Of a stretch of DNA of 64,000 nt, positions 36,305 through 44,524 are shown in pieces. The DNA is from Actinomyces graevenitzii C83 (lineage in GTDB: Bacteria; Actinomycetota; Actinomycetes; Actinomycetales; Actinomycetaceae), in the NCBI RefSeq assembly GCF_000239695.1, contig NZ_JH470340.1:26119-90118 (forward strand), written 5' to 3'. Both the position numbers and the translations under genes were made by a program. Positions within the stretch are counted from its first letter, which is position 1. Every line of letters starts with the position of its first letter. Below the pieces are notes generated by a model. The model was not told the origin of the DNA. It worked only from the letters and a program-made list of their open reading frames with translations, and made no database searches.

Positions 36305-37114
36305 CTAGGTGGTTAGGGTCTCAAGGGTCTGATTCCGATATTGCATCGGGGTCAGGCCCTTGAATCGTTTTTGAAGCCGGGTGTTGTTGTACCAGAAGAT
36401 GTAATCATCTACGGCCCGGTAAAGCTCATCAACACTGGCGAAGTACTCGCCGTAGTACATTTCGGTCTTCAGATGACCGAAGAAGTTCTCCATCACCGCG
36501 TTGTCGTAGCAGTTGCCCTTTCGCGACATCGACTGGACACCACCAACGGACTCAATTAACTGGCGCCAACTGGAGTGCTGGTACTGGACCCCTTGGTCAG
36601 TGTGCACCATCAACCCTTCACCAGGTTCATGCCACGTAATCGCATTCTTTAACGAGGTAGACGTGAACTTCGTTGACGGGGATGTCGACAACTCGTGTGC
36701 CAGAATGCTCCGGTCGCCCAGATCCATGATCGGTGAGAGATAGACCTTCGTGCCAGCCACCCGAAACTCGGTGACATCACTAACCCACACTGTGTTGGGT
36801 TGTTCTGGCGTGAAGTTGCGGTCCAGGAGGTTCTCGGCAACGTGGCTAGTCTGGCCTTGGTACGAGTTGTACTTCCTACGTGACCTGACCTTGGATTTCA
36901 AGCCCATCTGGTCCATGAGTTTGTAGACGAGCTTGTGGTTAACCTCCCAGCCTCGTTTACGTAGTTCACTGTGGACCCGACGGTAGCCATAGCGGTGCTT
37001 CATCTGCTCAAAGATAGCCTTGATGACGTCCTTAAGCGCGGCATGTAGGTCTGGCCAGTCCAGGCGTTGCTGGTGGTAGAAGTACGTCGACCTGGCCAGG
37101 CCCGCGGCTTCCAA
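36305..37114 (-). CDS. IS3-family transposase OrfB (DDE catalytic part)
   Basis: Catalytic half of the element's transposase. The N-terminal KHRYGYRRVHSELRKRG HTH_21-type region is followed by the DDE integrase core: first Asp in VWVSDVTEF, second in MVHTDQGVQY, Glu in AVMENFFGHLK, with the trailing Lys of the family. The listed start is a TTG and probably not used on its own: the frame is open upstream as far as the slippery A7 at 37198-37204, so the active protein should be the OrfAB fusion made by -1 frameshifting. No internal damage is visible. Confidence 0.95.
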   Translation of the reverse strand: MEAAGLARSTYFYHQQRLDWPDLHAALKDVIKAIFEQMKHRYGYRRVHSELRKRGWEVNHKLVYKLMDQMGLKSKVRSRRKYNSYQGQTSHVAENLLDRNFTPEQPNTVWVSDVTEFRVAGTKVYLSPIMDLGDRSILAHELSTSPSTKFTSTSLKNAITWHEPGEGLMVHTDQGVQYQHSSWRQLIESVGGVQSMSRKGNCYDNAVMENFFGHLKTEMYYGEYFASVDELYRAVDDYIFWYNNTRLQKRFKGLTPMQYRNQTLETLTT

Positions 37115-37164
37115 AAGATCATCGAGTCGATGCTCTGACTTGAGGATGACGATGGCTTCGGTCT

Positions 37165-37647
37165 TTAGCCTCGCCGTTGGTTCCTCAAGTCCCGCAATTT
37201 TTTTAGGTATGCATTTTCCGCCCGAAGTTTCTCCACTTCACGCAGAAGTCTGTCTTCCTCGGTCAACAGTGCAGGCTTCGCAGAGCCTTTCGGTCGTCCC
37301 TTCGGTTTGGACCTAAGCGCTTCATCACCGCCTTTGCGCCACTTACTCACCCAGCCTTTGACCTGTTGAGGTGAGGACAGCTTAAATTCCTTCGCCAGGT
37401 CCATGCGTGTTTCGCCAGCGAGGAAACGGTCGACCACTTCCTGTTTGACCTCGAAGGAGTATTGCTTCTTGGTTGGTTTCTCCACAAGAGATAGCCTGCC
37501 ATGTAGAAACCAGCGACGATACAGGCTACGAGCCGGGTCGTGCCGGACCCCAATCCGACTTGCCGCAGCCGCAAAACCCAAGTCTTGCTCAAATAGGCCA
37601 ACGAGCTGTTCTCGTTGTTCCTCTGACAGAGAACTTCGTGCTCTCAT
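37165..37647 (-). CDS. IS3-family OrfA (DNA-binding part)
   Basis: 160-residue protein with two helix-turn-helix units (EQREQLVGLFEQDLGFAAAA and TRMDLAKEFKLSSPQQVKGW) and a C-terminal leucine-zipper-like stretch (LLREVEKLRAENAYLKKL), as is normal for OrfA. I chose the ATG at 37647, which has GGGGAG about 8 bases upstream, over one five codons earlier. It ends 39 bases after the slippery A7. Confidence 0.92.
   Translation of the reverse strand: MRARSSLSEEQREQLVGLFEQDLGFAAAASRIGVRHDPARSLYRRWFLHGRLSLVEKPTKKQYSFEVKQEVVDRFLAGETRMDLAKEFKLSSPQQVKGWVSKWRKGGDEALRSKPKGRPKGSAKPALLTEEDRLLREVEKLRAENAYLKKLRDLRNQRRG
37198..37204 (-). other. Programmed -1 frameshift site in IS
   Basis: Seven A on the minus strand (CTA AAA AAA TTG in the OrfA frame). 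Shifting -1 here joins the OrfA frame to an open OrfB frame with no stop until the OrfB end. IS3-family elements use such A-rich slippery sites to make OrfAB. Confidence 0.8.
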
Positions 37648-37681
37648 AGAAACACTCCCCATTAGTCGGTGTCTGATTTCT

Positions 37682-37707
37682 CAGTCCAACTTTCGGGGGC
37701 TAGTTCA
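37682..37707 (-). repeat. IS right terminal inverted repeat
   Basis: 26 bases, reverse complement of the left end with no mismatch. Confidence 0.97.
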
Positions 37708-37725
37708 TGCCGCCGGGGCCTTTTT
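37708..37725 (+). terminator. Right half of the split terminator
   Basis: TGC target duplicate, then C, GCCGGGGCC and TTTTT. This is the 3' arm and T tract of the hairpin that originally followed the autokinase gene. Confidence 0.85.
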
Positions 37726-37743
37726 GTTTATCCTGCTAAAGCT

Positions 37744-37780
37744 CTGTAAAGCTCAGTGAATCCCTGTAAAGCTCAGTGAA
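37744..37780. repeat. 17-base tandem repeat, period 20
   Basis: CTGTAAAGCTCAGTGAA occurs at 37744-37760 and 37764-37780, followed by further AAAGCTCAG fragments up to 37799, which run into the end of the FKBP gene. No function is evident. Confidence 0.75.
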
Positions 37781-37795
37781 GCTCAGCGCTAAAGC

Positions 37796-38203
37796 TCAGA
37801 GAACTGCCAGGATTTCGGTTACGAACACTAGGGTGTCGCCGCCCTTAATGCCGGCCTGAGGCACGCCACGGGAGCCGTAGCCTAGCTCGGAGGGGATGGA
37901 CAGCAGCACGCGTGAACCCACGCGCTGGCCTACCAGGCCCTCGTCCCAACCACGGATAACCATGCCCACGCCAATCTGGAAGCTCAGCGGCTGGCCACGG
38001 TCAAAGGAGTTGTCGAATACCTGTCCATCCCAGATCTGACCCAGGTAGTTGCACACAATGGTGTCGCCGGGCTCAACGATCTGGCCGTCGCCGGCGTCGA
38101 GAACCTGAATCTCTAGGTCAGCGGGGGCCTCAGCGTCGGGGAAGGTGAGGGTGGGCTTGGTGCCTTTGCTACCGGAAACGGTAGGAAGTGGTGTTGCAAT
38201 CAT
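37796..38203 (-). CDS. FKBP-type peptidyl-prolyl cis-trans isomerase
   Basis: 135-residue cytoplasmic isomerase (no signal peptide). The FKBP core is complete: VCNYLGQIWDGQVFDNSFDR, PLSFQIGVGMVIRGWDEGLV, and SELGYGSRGVPQAGIKGGDT with LVFVTEIL at the end. It catalyses prolyl isomerisation in protein folding. It is divergent from the acyltransferase gene across a 124-base gap; the ribosome-binding site is weak. Its 3' end carries AAAGCTCAG repeats that extend into the flank. Confidence 0.95.
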   Translation of the reverse strand: MIATPLPTVSGSKGTKPTLTFPDAEAPADLEIQVLDAGDGQIVEPGDTIVCNYLGQIWDGQVFDNSFDRGQPLSFQIGVGMVIRGWDEGLVGQRVGSRVLLSIPSELGYGSRGVPQAGIKGGDTLVFVTEILAVL

Positions 38204-38327
38204 GGTTTAAGTTTAAGGGTAACCAATGCCTCAACGTATGTTTCTACGCCTGAAGTAGAATGGGTGCGTTCCCGTTTTTATAGCGCTCGTTTCCCCAACA
38301 AGCTTTTCATTTTCCTGAGGATACTTT

Positions 38328-39551
38328 GTGGCTTCCAATACCGGCATAGTTAATTTACCTAGGCTAACGAGCCTACGTTTCTTTGCTGCATCAGGTGTAT
38401 TCATGTATCACCTGTGCCGTATTTATCCAGGCATGCCGCTTAAAGCTACATCTACTGTGGGCTATGTTGGGGTGGCGTTTTTCTTTGTGCTATCAGGTTT
38501 TGTACTGACCTGGTCCACCCCGATTTATAACGGTGTGGAGGCTAAGCAATTTTGGATTAAGCGTGTAGCGCGTGTATACCCCTCGCACCTAGTGATGATG
38601 GTTATCGCGTTGCTGTTGCCGGCTACGCCGCTGCCGCTGACCTGGGTTGCGGTACCTCCCAACGCGCTGCTGCTGCAATCTTGGTTCTCACCTAATGACA
38701 TTGCTTTTGGGGTAAACGCAGTTAGCTGGTCGCTGTCTTGTGAGGCTTTCTTCTACCTGTGTGCGCCGCTACTGATCAGTGTGCTAAACGCACTTAAGCC
38801 CTGGCAGCGCTACCTAGCTGCCGCCGCTGGTGCGGGTGTGGCCTGGAGTATCGGCCTGGTGCTGGCAGCTAATGGGTCTAACGTTTACGCCTACCACTTG
38901 CCGATTGTGCGTATCGGTGAATTCATTATCGGTATTGCTTTGGCTTTGGCTTTGCGCGACGGCGTGCGCTTGCCTTTCAGGAGCGTGTGTCTTGCGGGGG
39001 TGACCACCGCTGTGATGGTGATGGTTTGCCTGCGCACCGGGCAGTTGACGACGGTTAGCGGCATTTTGATGGTGCCCGCCTTTGCCTGGCTGATTTATGC
39101 CTGCGCGCAGGCTGACTTGGATGGGGTACGCGGCGTGCTGCGGCTGAAGCTGCTAGAGCACATGGGTATTACGTCTTTTGCTTTTTATCTGGTGCACGAA
39201 TTAGTGCTCCTAAACCTCAAACCGCTGCCCTGGCCGCATGGTTCAAAGCTGGTTAATCTGGCGACTGTAATCGTGCTTTGGATTATCTGCCAGGCGGCGG
39301 CGGAACTGTTATACCGTGGAGTTGAGCGTCCTGCGCAGCGTCGTATTCGTGCGTGGGCGGCAGCACATAAGGGGAAGAATGAAACAAAGGCTGGGCATTA
39401 TTCGCTACAACCTGGGCGTGCTAGTGGACAAGCCGGAACGCCCGGCACTGGTGTGGATGATGCTGGGAACGGTACTAGTGTCACTGGCGGACACCGCCTC
39501 GATTCTGCTGGTAGCGCCACTGGCGCAGGCCATGACGGGACAGTGGCGTAG
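38328..39551 (+). CDS. Membrane acyltransferase, family 3, with overlapping C-terminal tail
   Basis: 407-residue OafA-like O-acyltransferase. RLTSLRFFAASGVFMYHLCR holds the family Arg and His, ASTFKATSTVGYVGVAFFF-like and SGFVLTWSTP segments follow (GYVGVAFFFVLSGFVLTWST), and about ten hydrophobic helices run to residue 335. The GTG start has TGAGGA upstream. The last 58 residues are Gly/Thr/Ala rich, unlike the family, and are read out of frame through the start of the ABC exporter gene (173-base overlap). A lost stop codon or a late frameshift is likely. It may acylate the glycan made by the surrounding genes. Confidence 0.87.
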   Translation: MASNTGIVNLPRLTSLRFFAASGVFMYHLCRIYPGMPLKATSTVGYVGVAFFFVLSGFVLTWSTPIYNGVEAKQFWIKRVARVYPSHLVMMVIALLLPATPLPLTWVAVPPNALLLQSWFSPNDIAFGVNAVSWSLSCEAFFYLCAPLLISVLNALKPWQRYLAAAAGAGVAWSIGLVLAANGSNVYAYHLPIVRIGEFIIGIALALALRDGVRLPFRSVCLAGVTTAVMVMVCLRTGQLTTVSGILMVPAFAWLIYACAQADLDGVRGVLRLKLLEHMGITSFAFYLVHELVLLNLKPLPWPHGSKLVNLATVIVLWIICQAAAELLYRGVERPAQRRIRAWAAAHKGKNETKAGHYSLQPGRASGQAGTPGTGVDDAGNGTSVTGGHRLDSAGSATGAGHDGTVA

Positions 39552-41193
39552 CGGAACCGCCGGATACGCCGCTAAACTGCTGGACGTAAATACCCAAGGT
39601 GAGCTGGTAGCTGCCTTAGCTGGTGCGGTTATTATCGGCTTCATCGTTAAGGACCTGCTCTCTATTTTGGTGCAGTGGTGGAGCCTGAAGGTTTCCTCTA
39701 ACCTGCGCTATAAGAGCGCTATTGAAATCAGCGAATACTATCTGCGTCTGCCTTACTCTAAGCACGCCTATTTAGGGTTGGCGGTAATTCTAAATAAGTC
39801 TGGTCAGAACGTGACCATGGCTTATAGCGGTTACCTGTTTGGCACTATCACGCTGGCTACCCAGATTTTCGCGGTTGTCAGCGTGGTGGGGGCACTGCTG
39901 ATTGCTGCCCCGGTGGCTACCGCGATTTTGGCGCTGTTTATCGGCCTGTTTGGCTGGCTGTTCCTGCGTAAGGTGCGCCCGCTAAACGAGCGTCTGGGCG
40001 CGGAAGAAGTGGCCGCTAATGAGCGCTCGTTCAGGGCTTGTTTTGACGCTTTTGGCACCATTAAAGAAACCCAGCTGCGTAACGCCTACGACTTCTATCT
40101 AGAACGTATTGATGAGGCTTCAGCTAAGCTGCGCGACATTAGCATTCAAAAGGGTTTCATTGCTTCGCTGCCTAAGCAGCTAATTGAAATTGTATTCATG
40201 CTGGCACTAGCCATCGTGTTTGCTTTTACTGCTTTTGTGGGTGACAGCCAGTCGCTATTGTCCTCTATGGCGGTATTGCTAGCGGCGGCTTTCCGGGTGC
40301 TACCCACTGCTGCCGGTATGCTGGGCACCTTGGCTACTATCCGCCAGGCTGAGCCGGCTACACGCGAATTTATTGCCTCTAAGCTGGCGGCCCGCTCGCA
40401 GATTAAGAACATGGAAATTGTTAGCCGTGAGGAGGTCACCCCGCTGGTTCTGCGTAAAGAGCTAGAGGTGCGTGACGTGCGTTTCCGTTATGACGACGAC
40501 GCCCCTGAGGTGCTTAAGGGTGTGGACTTGCGTATTCCCTTTGGCACTAAAGCTGCTTTTGTGGGCTCCTCGGGTGCCGGTAAATCTACTTTGCTGGATC
40601 TGCTGATGGGCCTGCAGGTGCCCACCAGCGGTGAGATCCTGATTGACGGCGCTGACATGCGTGAAAATATTTACGGCTGGCAGTCCAACATTGGGGTAGT
40701 GCCTCAGAACGTGTTTATTACCGACCGCACTATTGCCGAGAATATTGCTTTCGACCAGCGCCGCGAAGACATTGACCCCGAGCGGGTGCGCGAAGCTTTG
40801 GAAGGCGCGCGCCTGTGGGAATTTGTTTCTAGCCAGCCTGAAGGTATCTGGTCTGAGTTTGGTGAGCAGGGCCGACGCCTATCGGGTGGGCAGTTGCAGC
40901 GTGTGGGTATTGCCCGTGCCTTGTATCGCCGTCCTAACCTGCTGATTTTGGATGAGGCCACCAGCGCCCTAGATAACGAGACTGAAGCGGAAATCGCTGA
41001 AACTATCGATAATCTAAGCGGCAAGATCACCGTGATTATTGTGGCTCACCGCCTGTCCACCATTCGTAATGCGGATCAGATCGTGTTCCTGGCTAATGGT
41101 GTGGTTGATGGTATCGGTAGCTTCATTGAGCTGCAGGAGCGCTCTGAGGGCTTCCGTAACCTGGTTAAGTTGGCGGCGCTAGAGCAGGCCTAA
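39379..41193 (+). CDS. ABC exporter with fused membrane and ATPase domains (candidate glycan flippase)
   Basis: 604-residue half-transporter with six membrane helices (about 27-300) and a C-terminal ATPase: Walker A GSSGAGKSTLL, Q-loop in GVVPQNVFITDRTI, signature RLSGGQLQRVGIARAL, Walker B LLILDEATSALD and the H-loop IVAHRLSTI. It resembles lipid-linked oligosaccharide flippases such as PglK and MsbA-like exporters. I chose the ATG at 39379 (GGGGAAG upstream) because the first membrane helix then starts near residue 25; the longer frame lacks a ribosome-binding site. No Wzx-type flippase is visible in the window, so it may fill that role. Confidence 0.87.
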   Translation: MKQRLGIIRYNLGVLVDKPERPALVWMMLGTVLVSLADTASILLVAPLAQAMTGQWRSGTAGYAAKLLDVNTQGELVAALAGAVIIGFIVKDLLSILVQWWSLKVSSNLRYKSAIEISEYYLRLPYSKHAYLGLAVILNKSGQNVTMAYSGYLFGTITLATQIFAVVSVVGALLIAAPVATAILALFIGLFGWLFLRKVRPLNERLGAEEVAANERSFRACFDAFGTIKETQLRNAYDFYLERIDEASAKLRDISIQKGFIASLPKQLIEIVFMLALAIVFAFTAFVGDSQSLLSSMAVLLAAAFRVLPTAAGMLGTLATIRQAEPATREFIASKLAARSQIKNMEIVSREEVTPLVLRKELEVRDVRFRYDDDAPEVLKGVDLRIPFGTKAAFVGSSGAGKSTLLDLLMGLQVPTSGEILIDGADMRENIYGWQSNIGVVPQNVFITDRTIAENIAFDQRREDIDPERVREALEGARLWEFVSSQPEGIWSEFGEQGRRLSGGQLQRVGIARALYRRPNLLILDEATSALDNETEAEIAETIDNLSGKITVIIVAHRLSTIRNADQIVFLANGVVDGIGSFIELQERSEGFRNLVKLAALEQA

Positions 41194-41255
41194 AACCAGC
41201 GCAAAACCTAGAATCAGAGCCAAATAAAGCCAGCTGCTTAGCTGGCCGCAGCCAT

Positions 41256-41293
41256 AAAAAAGTTTGTGCCCCAGAAGTTTCTGGGGCACAAAC
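41256..41293 (-). terminator. Terminator of the minus-strand glycosyltransferase gene
   Basis: A 13-base-pair perfect stem (41262-41274 with 41281-41293) with, on the minus strand, a run of six T (A at 41256-41261). It sits between convergent genes and may act weakly for the ABC gene too. Confidence 0.85.
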
Positions 41294-41298
41294 GCGTA

Positions 41299-42240
41299 TT
41301 AGCTGTTTAGTTCACCTGACTCGTTCCAGGTTTTCCAGCGCAGCGGATGGGCTTTAAGCATGGGGCCGTTAGCAGCAAACTGGATGCGTTCATCGGGGCG
41401 CCCGTGGCTGATGTTTTCCCAAACCTCAAGGATTTCGGCGTTGGATAGCTTGGAGCCAGCCTCCCAGTGTGGGGAGAACCAGCTTAGGTCCTCGCCGGTC
41501 AGGGCGGTGGCGGCGCTACCTTGACGTACCTTGCGGGCTACCTGCTCGGGGGAGCGGTATTGGGCGTGGGCGATCTTTAGGCCATGGCTGGTGGCGCCTA
41601 CCCGCAGGGCATAGTGGTTGCCGGGGCCCATCTTTAGCCAGCGGTGTGAACGCACAGCCACCTTACCGGGGAAGGAGGGCTTAGTGTCCACAATGAATTC
41701 GGCGTTGATCAGGTCCTTAGGGCCGGGCGTGGTGGGCACCATGTGTAAAAAGTCGGCGTAAATCATGTCTGCACTTTGGGCGCGCAGATAGTCTGCCAGC
41801 TTGCCTTCGGGGGCGAACCAGAACTCGTCGCCGTCGAAGGGAATAATCCAGTCAGCCCCTGCCCGCCAAGCCGCATGGCACATGTAGGTCATTTTTTCGG
41901 CCTGAATATGTGCCGGTTCGCGGTCTCGGGCTACGTGTACACGGCCGGTTTTGAGGGCGAATTCTTCTAGAATTTCCGGGGTGTCATCGGTGGACATGTT
42001 GTCGCCAACAATGATGTGGCTGATGCCCTGTGCAAATAGGTGCTCAATGACCAGGGGCAGGATATCTGCCTCGTTTTTGACTAGCGTTACGCCCCAAACT
42101 TCGCCTTCTTTACGACGACGACGCGGCAAGTTAGGTAGCTGCATATGTTTCATGGCCCGCATCTGCGCGGGTAGGCTGCGATGCTTAATAAAATCCTTGC
42201 AAACCCAGCTGGCCTGACCCAGATCTTGGCGTAGTGACAT
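41299..42240 (-). CDS. Glycosyltransferase family 2-like (Glyco_tranf_2_4), copy 1
   Basis: 313-residue GT-A-like enzyme. TLVKNEADILPLVIEHLFAQ, then VGDNMSTDDTPEILEEF and the metal site in WIIPFDGDEFWFAPEG are typical of the Glyco_tranf_2_4 group. The ATG at 42240 is preceded by TTAGGAC; the open frame reaches 28 codons further but those residues are hydrophobic and unlike the family. It is a paralogue of the divergent gene at 42350 and shares the KNEADI/DNMS.DDTP/IPFD.DE.WFAP pattern. Substrate unknown. Confidence 0.83.
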   Translation of the reverse strand: MSLRQDLGQASWVCKDFIKHRSLPAQMRAMKHMQLPNLPRRRRKEGEVWGVTLVKNEADILPLVIEHLFAQGISHIIVGDNMSTDDTPEILEEFALKTGRVHVARDREPAHIQAEKMTYMCHAAWRAGADWIIPFDGDEFWFAPEGKLADYLRAQSADMIYADFLHMVPTTPGPKDLINAEFIVDTKPSFPGKVAVRSHRWLKMGPGNHYALRVGATSHGLKIAHAQYRSPEQVARKVRQGSAATALTGEDLSWFSPHWEAGSKLSNAEILEVWENISHGRPDERIQFAANGPMLKAHPLRWKTWNESGELNS

Positions 42241-42287
42241 TAGCGTCCTAAGGTTGGGGTGGGAAAGTGTCACGAGGAAAAACGTGA

Positions 42288-42307
42288 CTATACCGTTGAT
42301 AGTATAG
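42288..42307. promoter_or_regulatory. Inverted repeat between the divergent glycosyltransferase genes
   Basis: CTATAC-CGTTGATA-GTATAG: 6-base arms, 8-base spacer, inside the 109-base divergent promoter region. Either arm could also be a -10 element (TATAC or TATAG). Function inferred. Confidence 0.35.
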
Positions 42308-42349
42308 ATTGGTTTCCATCCCACTTATAGCCCTTGAGAGGTTGGCGCT

Positions 42350-43312
42350 ATGTTGGACTATGGCAGATTCGTCTATAAGTCGCGTGTGTGGGCCGGCTAT
42401 GCGAACCGAGCAATTAAACGTAGCTTTTCTACTCAGCAGGTAAATAAACGACGCGAAATTTTAAGTTCTCGCCAGGTGCCTGACTTCCCGGTGACTCCAG
42501 GCGCGGTTATGGCCGTAACCATGGTTAAGGATGAGGCTGACATCATTGGCCGCGTCATCACCCACCTGCTGGAGCAGGAAGTGGACCGGGTGATCGTGGC
42601 TGACAATATGTCTAGCGATGACACCCCCCAGATTTTGGCTGAGCTGGCCAGTGAATACCCGGTTACGGTGGTGCAAGATAACCTGGCGGCCTACTATCAG
42701 TCAGAAAAAATGACGGCCTTGGCTAAGTTGGCGCGCAATCATGGGGCTAAGTGGGTAATTCCTTTCGACGCCGACGAACTGTGGTTCGCCCCGGGCGCTA
42801 CCCTAGCTAGCTACCTGCGGGCGAGCGACAAGAAGCAGTTCCGCGCCGCTGTACACAACGCTATCCCCACTGAAACCGCCGGGGTGTGGCGTCTTGATCA
42901 GCGGGCAGCGAGCCTGCCGAAAACTGCTGTGGCCACGCTACCGGGCATGAATATTTCTATGGGTAACCACTTTGTGGACCGCCCTGGTGAAACCGACGCC
43001 GGTATGCGCCTAATTCACTTGCCGTGGCGTTCGCTGGAGCAGATTGAACGTAAATCAACGCAGGGTTCTTTGGCGTTGCGTTTGGCTGAGCATGAGGGGC
43101 GCCTAGGGCGCCAGTGGCATGAGACTGAAACTGCTCTGGCGCAGGACGCCGCCGGGCTGTGGCAGGATCTGCTAAACGGTAATCCGCACCCGGCCCTGGA
43201 CCTAAACTGGTCGGCAGACAGTGAGCTAATCACCTTAGATGAGCTACCGGCTTGGCCTTTTGCCCGTCCCTATGACATCACCGGCCCTAACCGCATTGAA
43301 GAGGTCAAATAG
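42350..43312 (+). CDS. Glycosyltransferase family 2-like (Glyco_tranf_2_4), copy 2
   Basis: 320-residue enzyme closely similar in layout to the divergent gene at 41299: VTMVKDEADIIGRVITHLLE, VADNMSSDDTPQILAELA, SEKMTALAKLA and WVIPFDADELWFAPG. It has a basic N-terminal extension of about 50 residues. A GAGAGG sequence lies 8 bases before the ATG. The pair probably arose by inverted duplication and then diverged. Substrate unknown; the EPS genes upstream suggest a role in the same glycan. Confidence 0.83.
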   Translation: MLDYGRFVYKSRVWAGYANRAIKRSFSTQQVNKRREILSSRQVPDFPVTPGAVMAVTMVKDEADIIGRVITHLLEQEVDRVIVADNMSSDDTPQILAELASEYPVTVVQDNLAAYYQSEKMTALAKLARNHGAKWVIPFDADELWFAPGATLASYLRASDKKQFRAAVHNAIPTETAGVWRLDQRAASLPKTAVATLPGMNISMGNHFVDRPGETDAGMRLIHLPWRSLEQIERKSTQGSLALRLAEHEGRLGRQWHETETALAQDAAGLWQDLLNGNPHPALDLNWSADSELITLDELPAWPFARPYDITGPNRIEEVK

Positions 43313-43456
43313 GTAGCTGCGCTGGCGCAGGCCGAGCACCCGTGAAAGCCTGCGACGTTGAGAAGCTTCTTAGCTGCGCTAGCGCGGGCCAAGGACTCTC
43401 TTAGCCGCGAGCGCTGCCAGCTGCCTGTAGGCTGTGCCCAGCAGCTGCAAGCTAAT

Positions 43457-43498
43457 AAAAACAAGTGGGGGGCGTACCTTTTAGGTACGCCCCCCACT
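43457..43498 (-). terminator. Terminator of the Bax-inhibitor-like gene
   Basis: A 16-base-pair perfect stem (43464-43479 with 43483-43498) and loop TTT, with an A run at 43457-43461 that gives T on the minus strand. The preceding 145 bases (43313-43457) hold no supported gene. Confidence 0.87.
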
Positions 43499-43537
43499 GT
43501 GTGTTTGCTGCGCTTAATGCGCGCAGCGCTATTTGGC

Positions 43538-44524
43538 TTAGTCGTCGCTGCTGAAGATAGCCAGCAGACGCAGAATCTCAATGTAGAGCCACACCAGGGT
43601 CACTACCAGGCCGAAGGCGCAGGTCCAGGCGTAGCGGCGAGGAGCGCCGGCGTTTACCAGCGACTCAGTGTTCTGGAAGTCGAGCACCAGGGACACAGCC
43701 GCCATAATCACGGCAATGGGGCCAATGATCAGGCCCAGCGGGATGCCCGCAACGGTCATGGAGTACAGGCCAAACTCGCCGCCCACCAGGCCGGTGAGCT
43801 GCAGCAGGAAGTTAACCATGGCGAAAGCGCCGTAACCGATCAGGGCAATCATGAAGATCTTGAGGAACTTACCCTGCAGACGGAAGTTAGCGAACTTGTA
43901 CAGGCACAGCATTACTACGAACGTGGCCAAAGTACCCAGCACAGCCTGCAGCACAATGCCGCTGTAGCGGGTTATCTCGACGGCGGCAGAGAAGCCACCA
44001 AGCATTAGACCTTCAGCTAGGGCATAGATGAACATCAGTACCGGTGAAGGCTCACGCTTGAAGGTGTTGATAAGACCGAAGATCAGCGCCCCAACAGCGC
44101 CGGTGCTGGTGACCATAACGGCGGTGCCCATGGCCTGTGCGCTCTGGGCCTGATAGGCGTTAACCACCAGGTACCAGCCAAAAGCAGCGGTGATAACTAC
44201 CGTTAGCAGCAGGGCGGCGGTACGCACAATGACGTCGTCGTAAGTCATGCGCCCGGTCTCTACAGCGGAGGCGGCGGGAGCAGCGTACTGCTGCTCAAGC
44301 TGGGCCTGGCTGTAGGGGTCGGCGTAACCGGTCTGGCCGTAAGCATTCTGGTCGTAAGCATTTTGACCATAAGCGTTCTGGCCGTAGGGGGCACCATAGC
44401 CGCCCTGGTTGGGGTGGCCGGGGGTGTAGCCGGGCATGGTCGGATACCCGGCCGGGGTGGTTTGCTGCGCACCCTGCTTGAATACAGGGTTGGAGCTGAA
44501 TACGGGGTTGGACACTATCCCCAT
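43538..44524 (-). CDS. Bax inhibitor-1/YccA family membrane protein
   Basis: 328-residue protein. The first 100 residues are soluble and rich in Tyr, Asn, Gly and Gln, with short repeats of the form YGQNAYDQNAYGQTGYADPY; residues 115-328 form about seven membrane helices with the family pattern (TGAVGALIFGLI, SAAVEITRYSGIVLQAVLGT, and a C-terminal Asp pair in SSDD). The role in bacteria is not settled; membrane quality control or ion leak has been proposed for relatives. It is single, with a terminator downstream and a 249-base divergent gap upstream. Confidence 0.9.
   Translation of the reverse strand: MGIVSNPVFSSNPVFKQGAQQTTPAGYPTMPGYTPGHPNQGGYGAPYGQNAYGQNAYDQNAYGQTGYADPYSQAQLEQQYAAPAASAVETGRMTYDDVIVRTAALLLTVVITAAFGWYLVVNAYQAQSAQAMGTAVMVTSTGAVGALIFGLINTFKREPSPVLMFIYALAEGLMLGGFSAAVEITRYSGIVLQAVLGTLATFVVMLCLYKFANFRLQGKFLKIFMIALIGYGAFAMVNFLLQLTGLVGGEFGLYSMTVAGIPLGLIIGPIAVIMAAVSLVLDFQNTESLVNAGAPRRYAWTCAFGLVVTLVWLYIEILRLLAIFSSDD

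Larger units (their letters stand above)
36271..37707. mobile_element. IS3-family insertion sequence, complete
   Basis: A 1437-base element with perfect 26-base terminal inverted repeats beginning TGAACTAGCCCCCGAAAGTT (36271-36296 and 37682-37707), flanked by a 3-base TGC target duplication (36268-36270 and 37708-37710). It carries two overlapping minus-strand genes joined by a predicted -1 frameshift at an A7 run. Intact repeats, a clean target duplication and intact reading frames suggest a recent and possibly still active insertion. The arrangement suits the IS150-like subgroup, but the subgroup is not certain. Only one copy is in the window. Confidence 0.95.

Noticed and set aside
36271..37707. 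IS as one end of a composite transposon carrying the glycan genes
   Set aside because: Only one copy is in the window and it has its own 3-base target duplication, which shows a simple single insertion.
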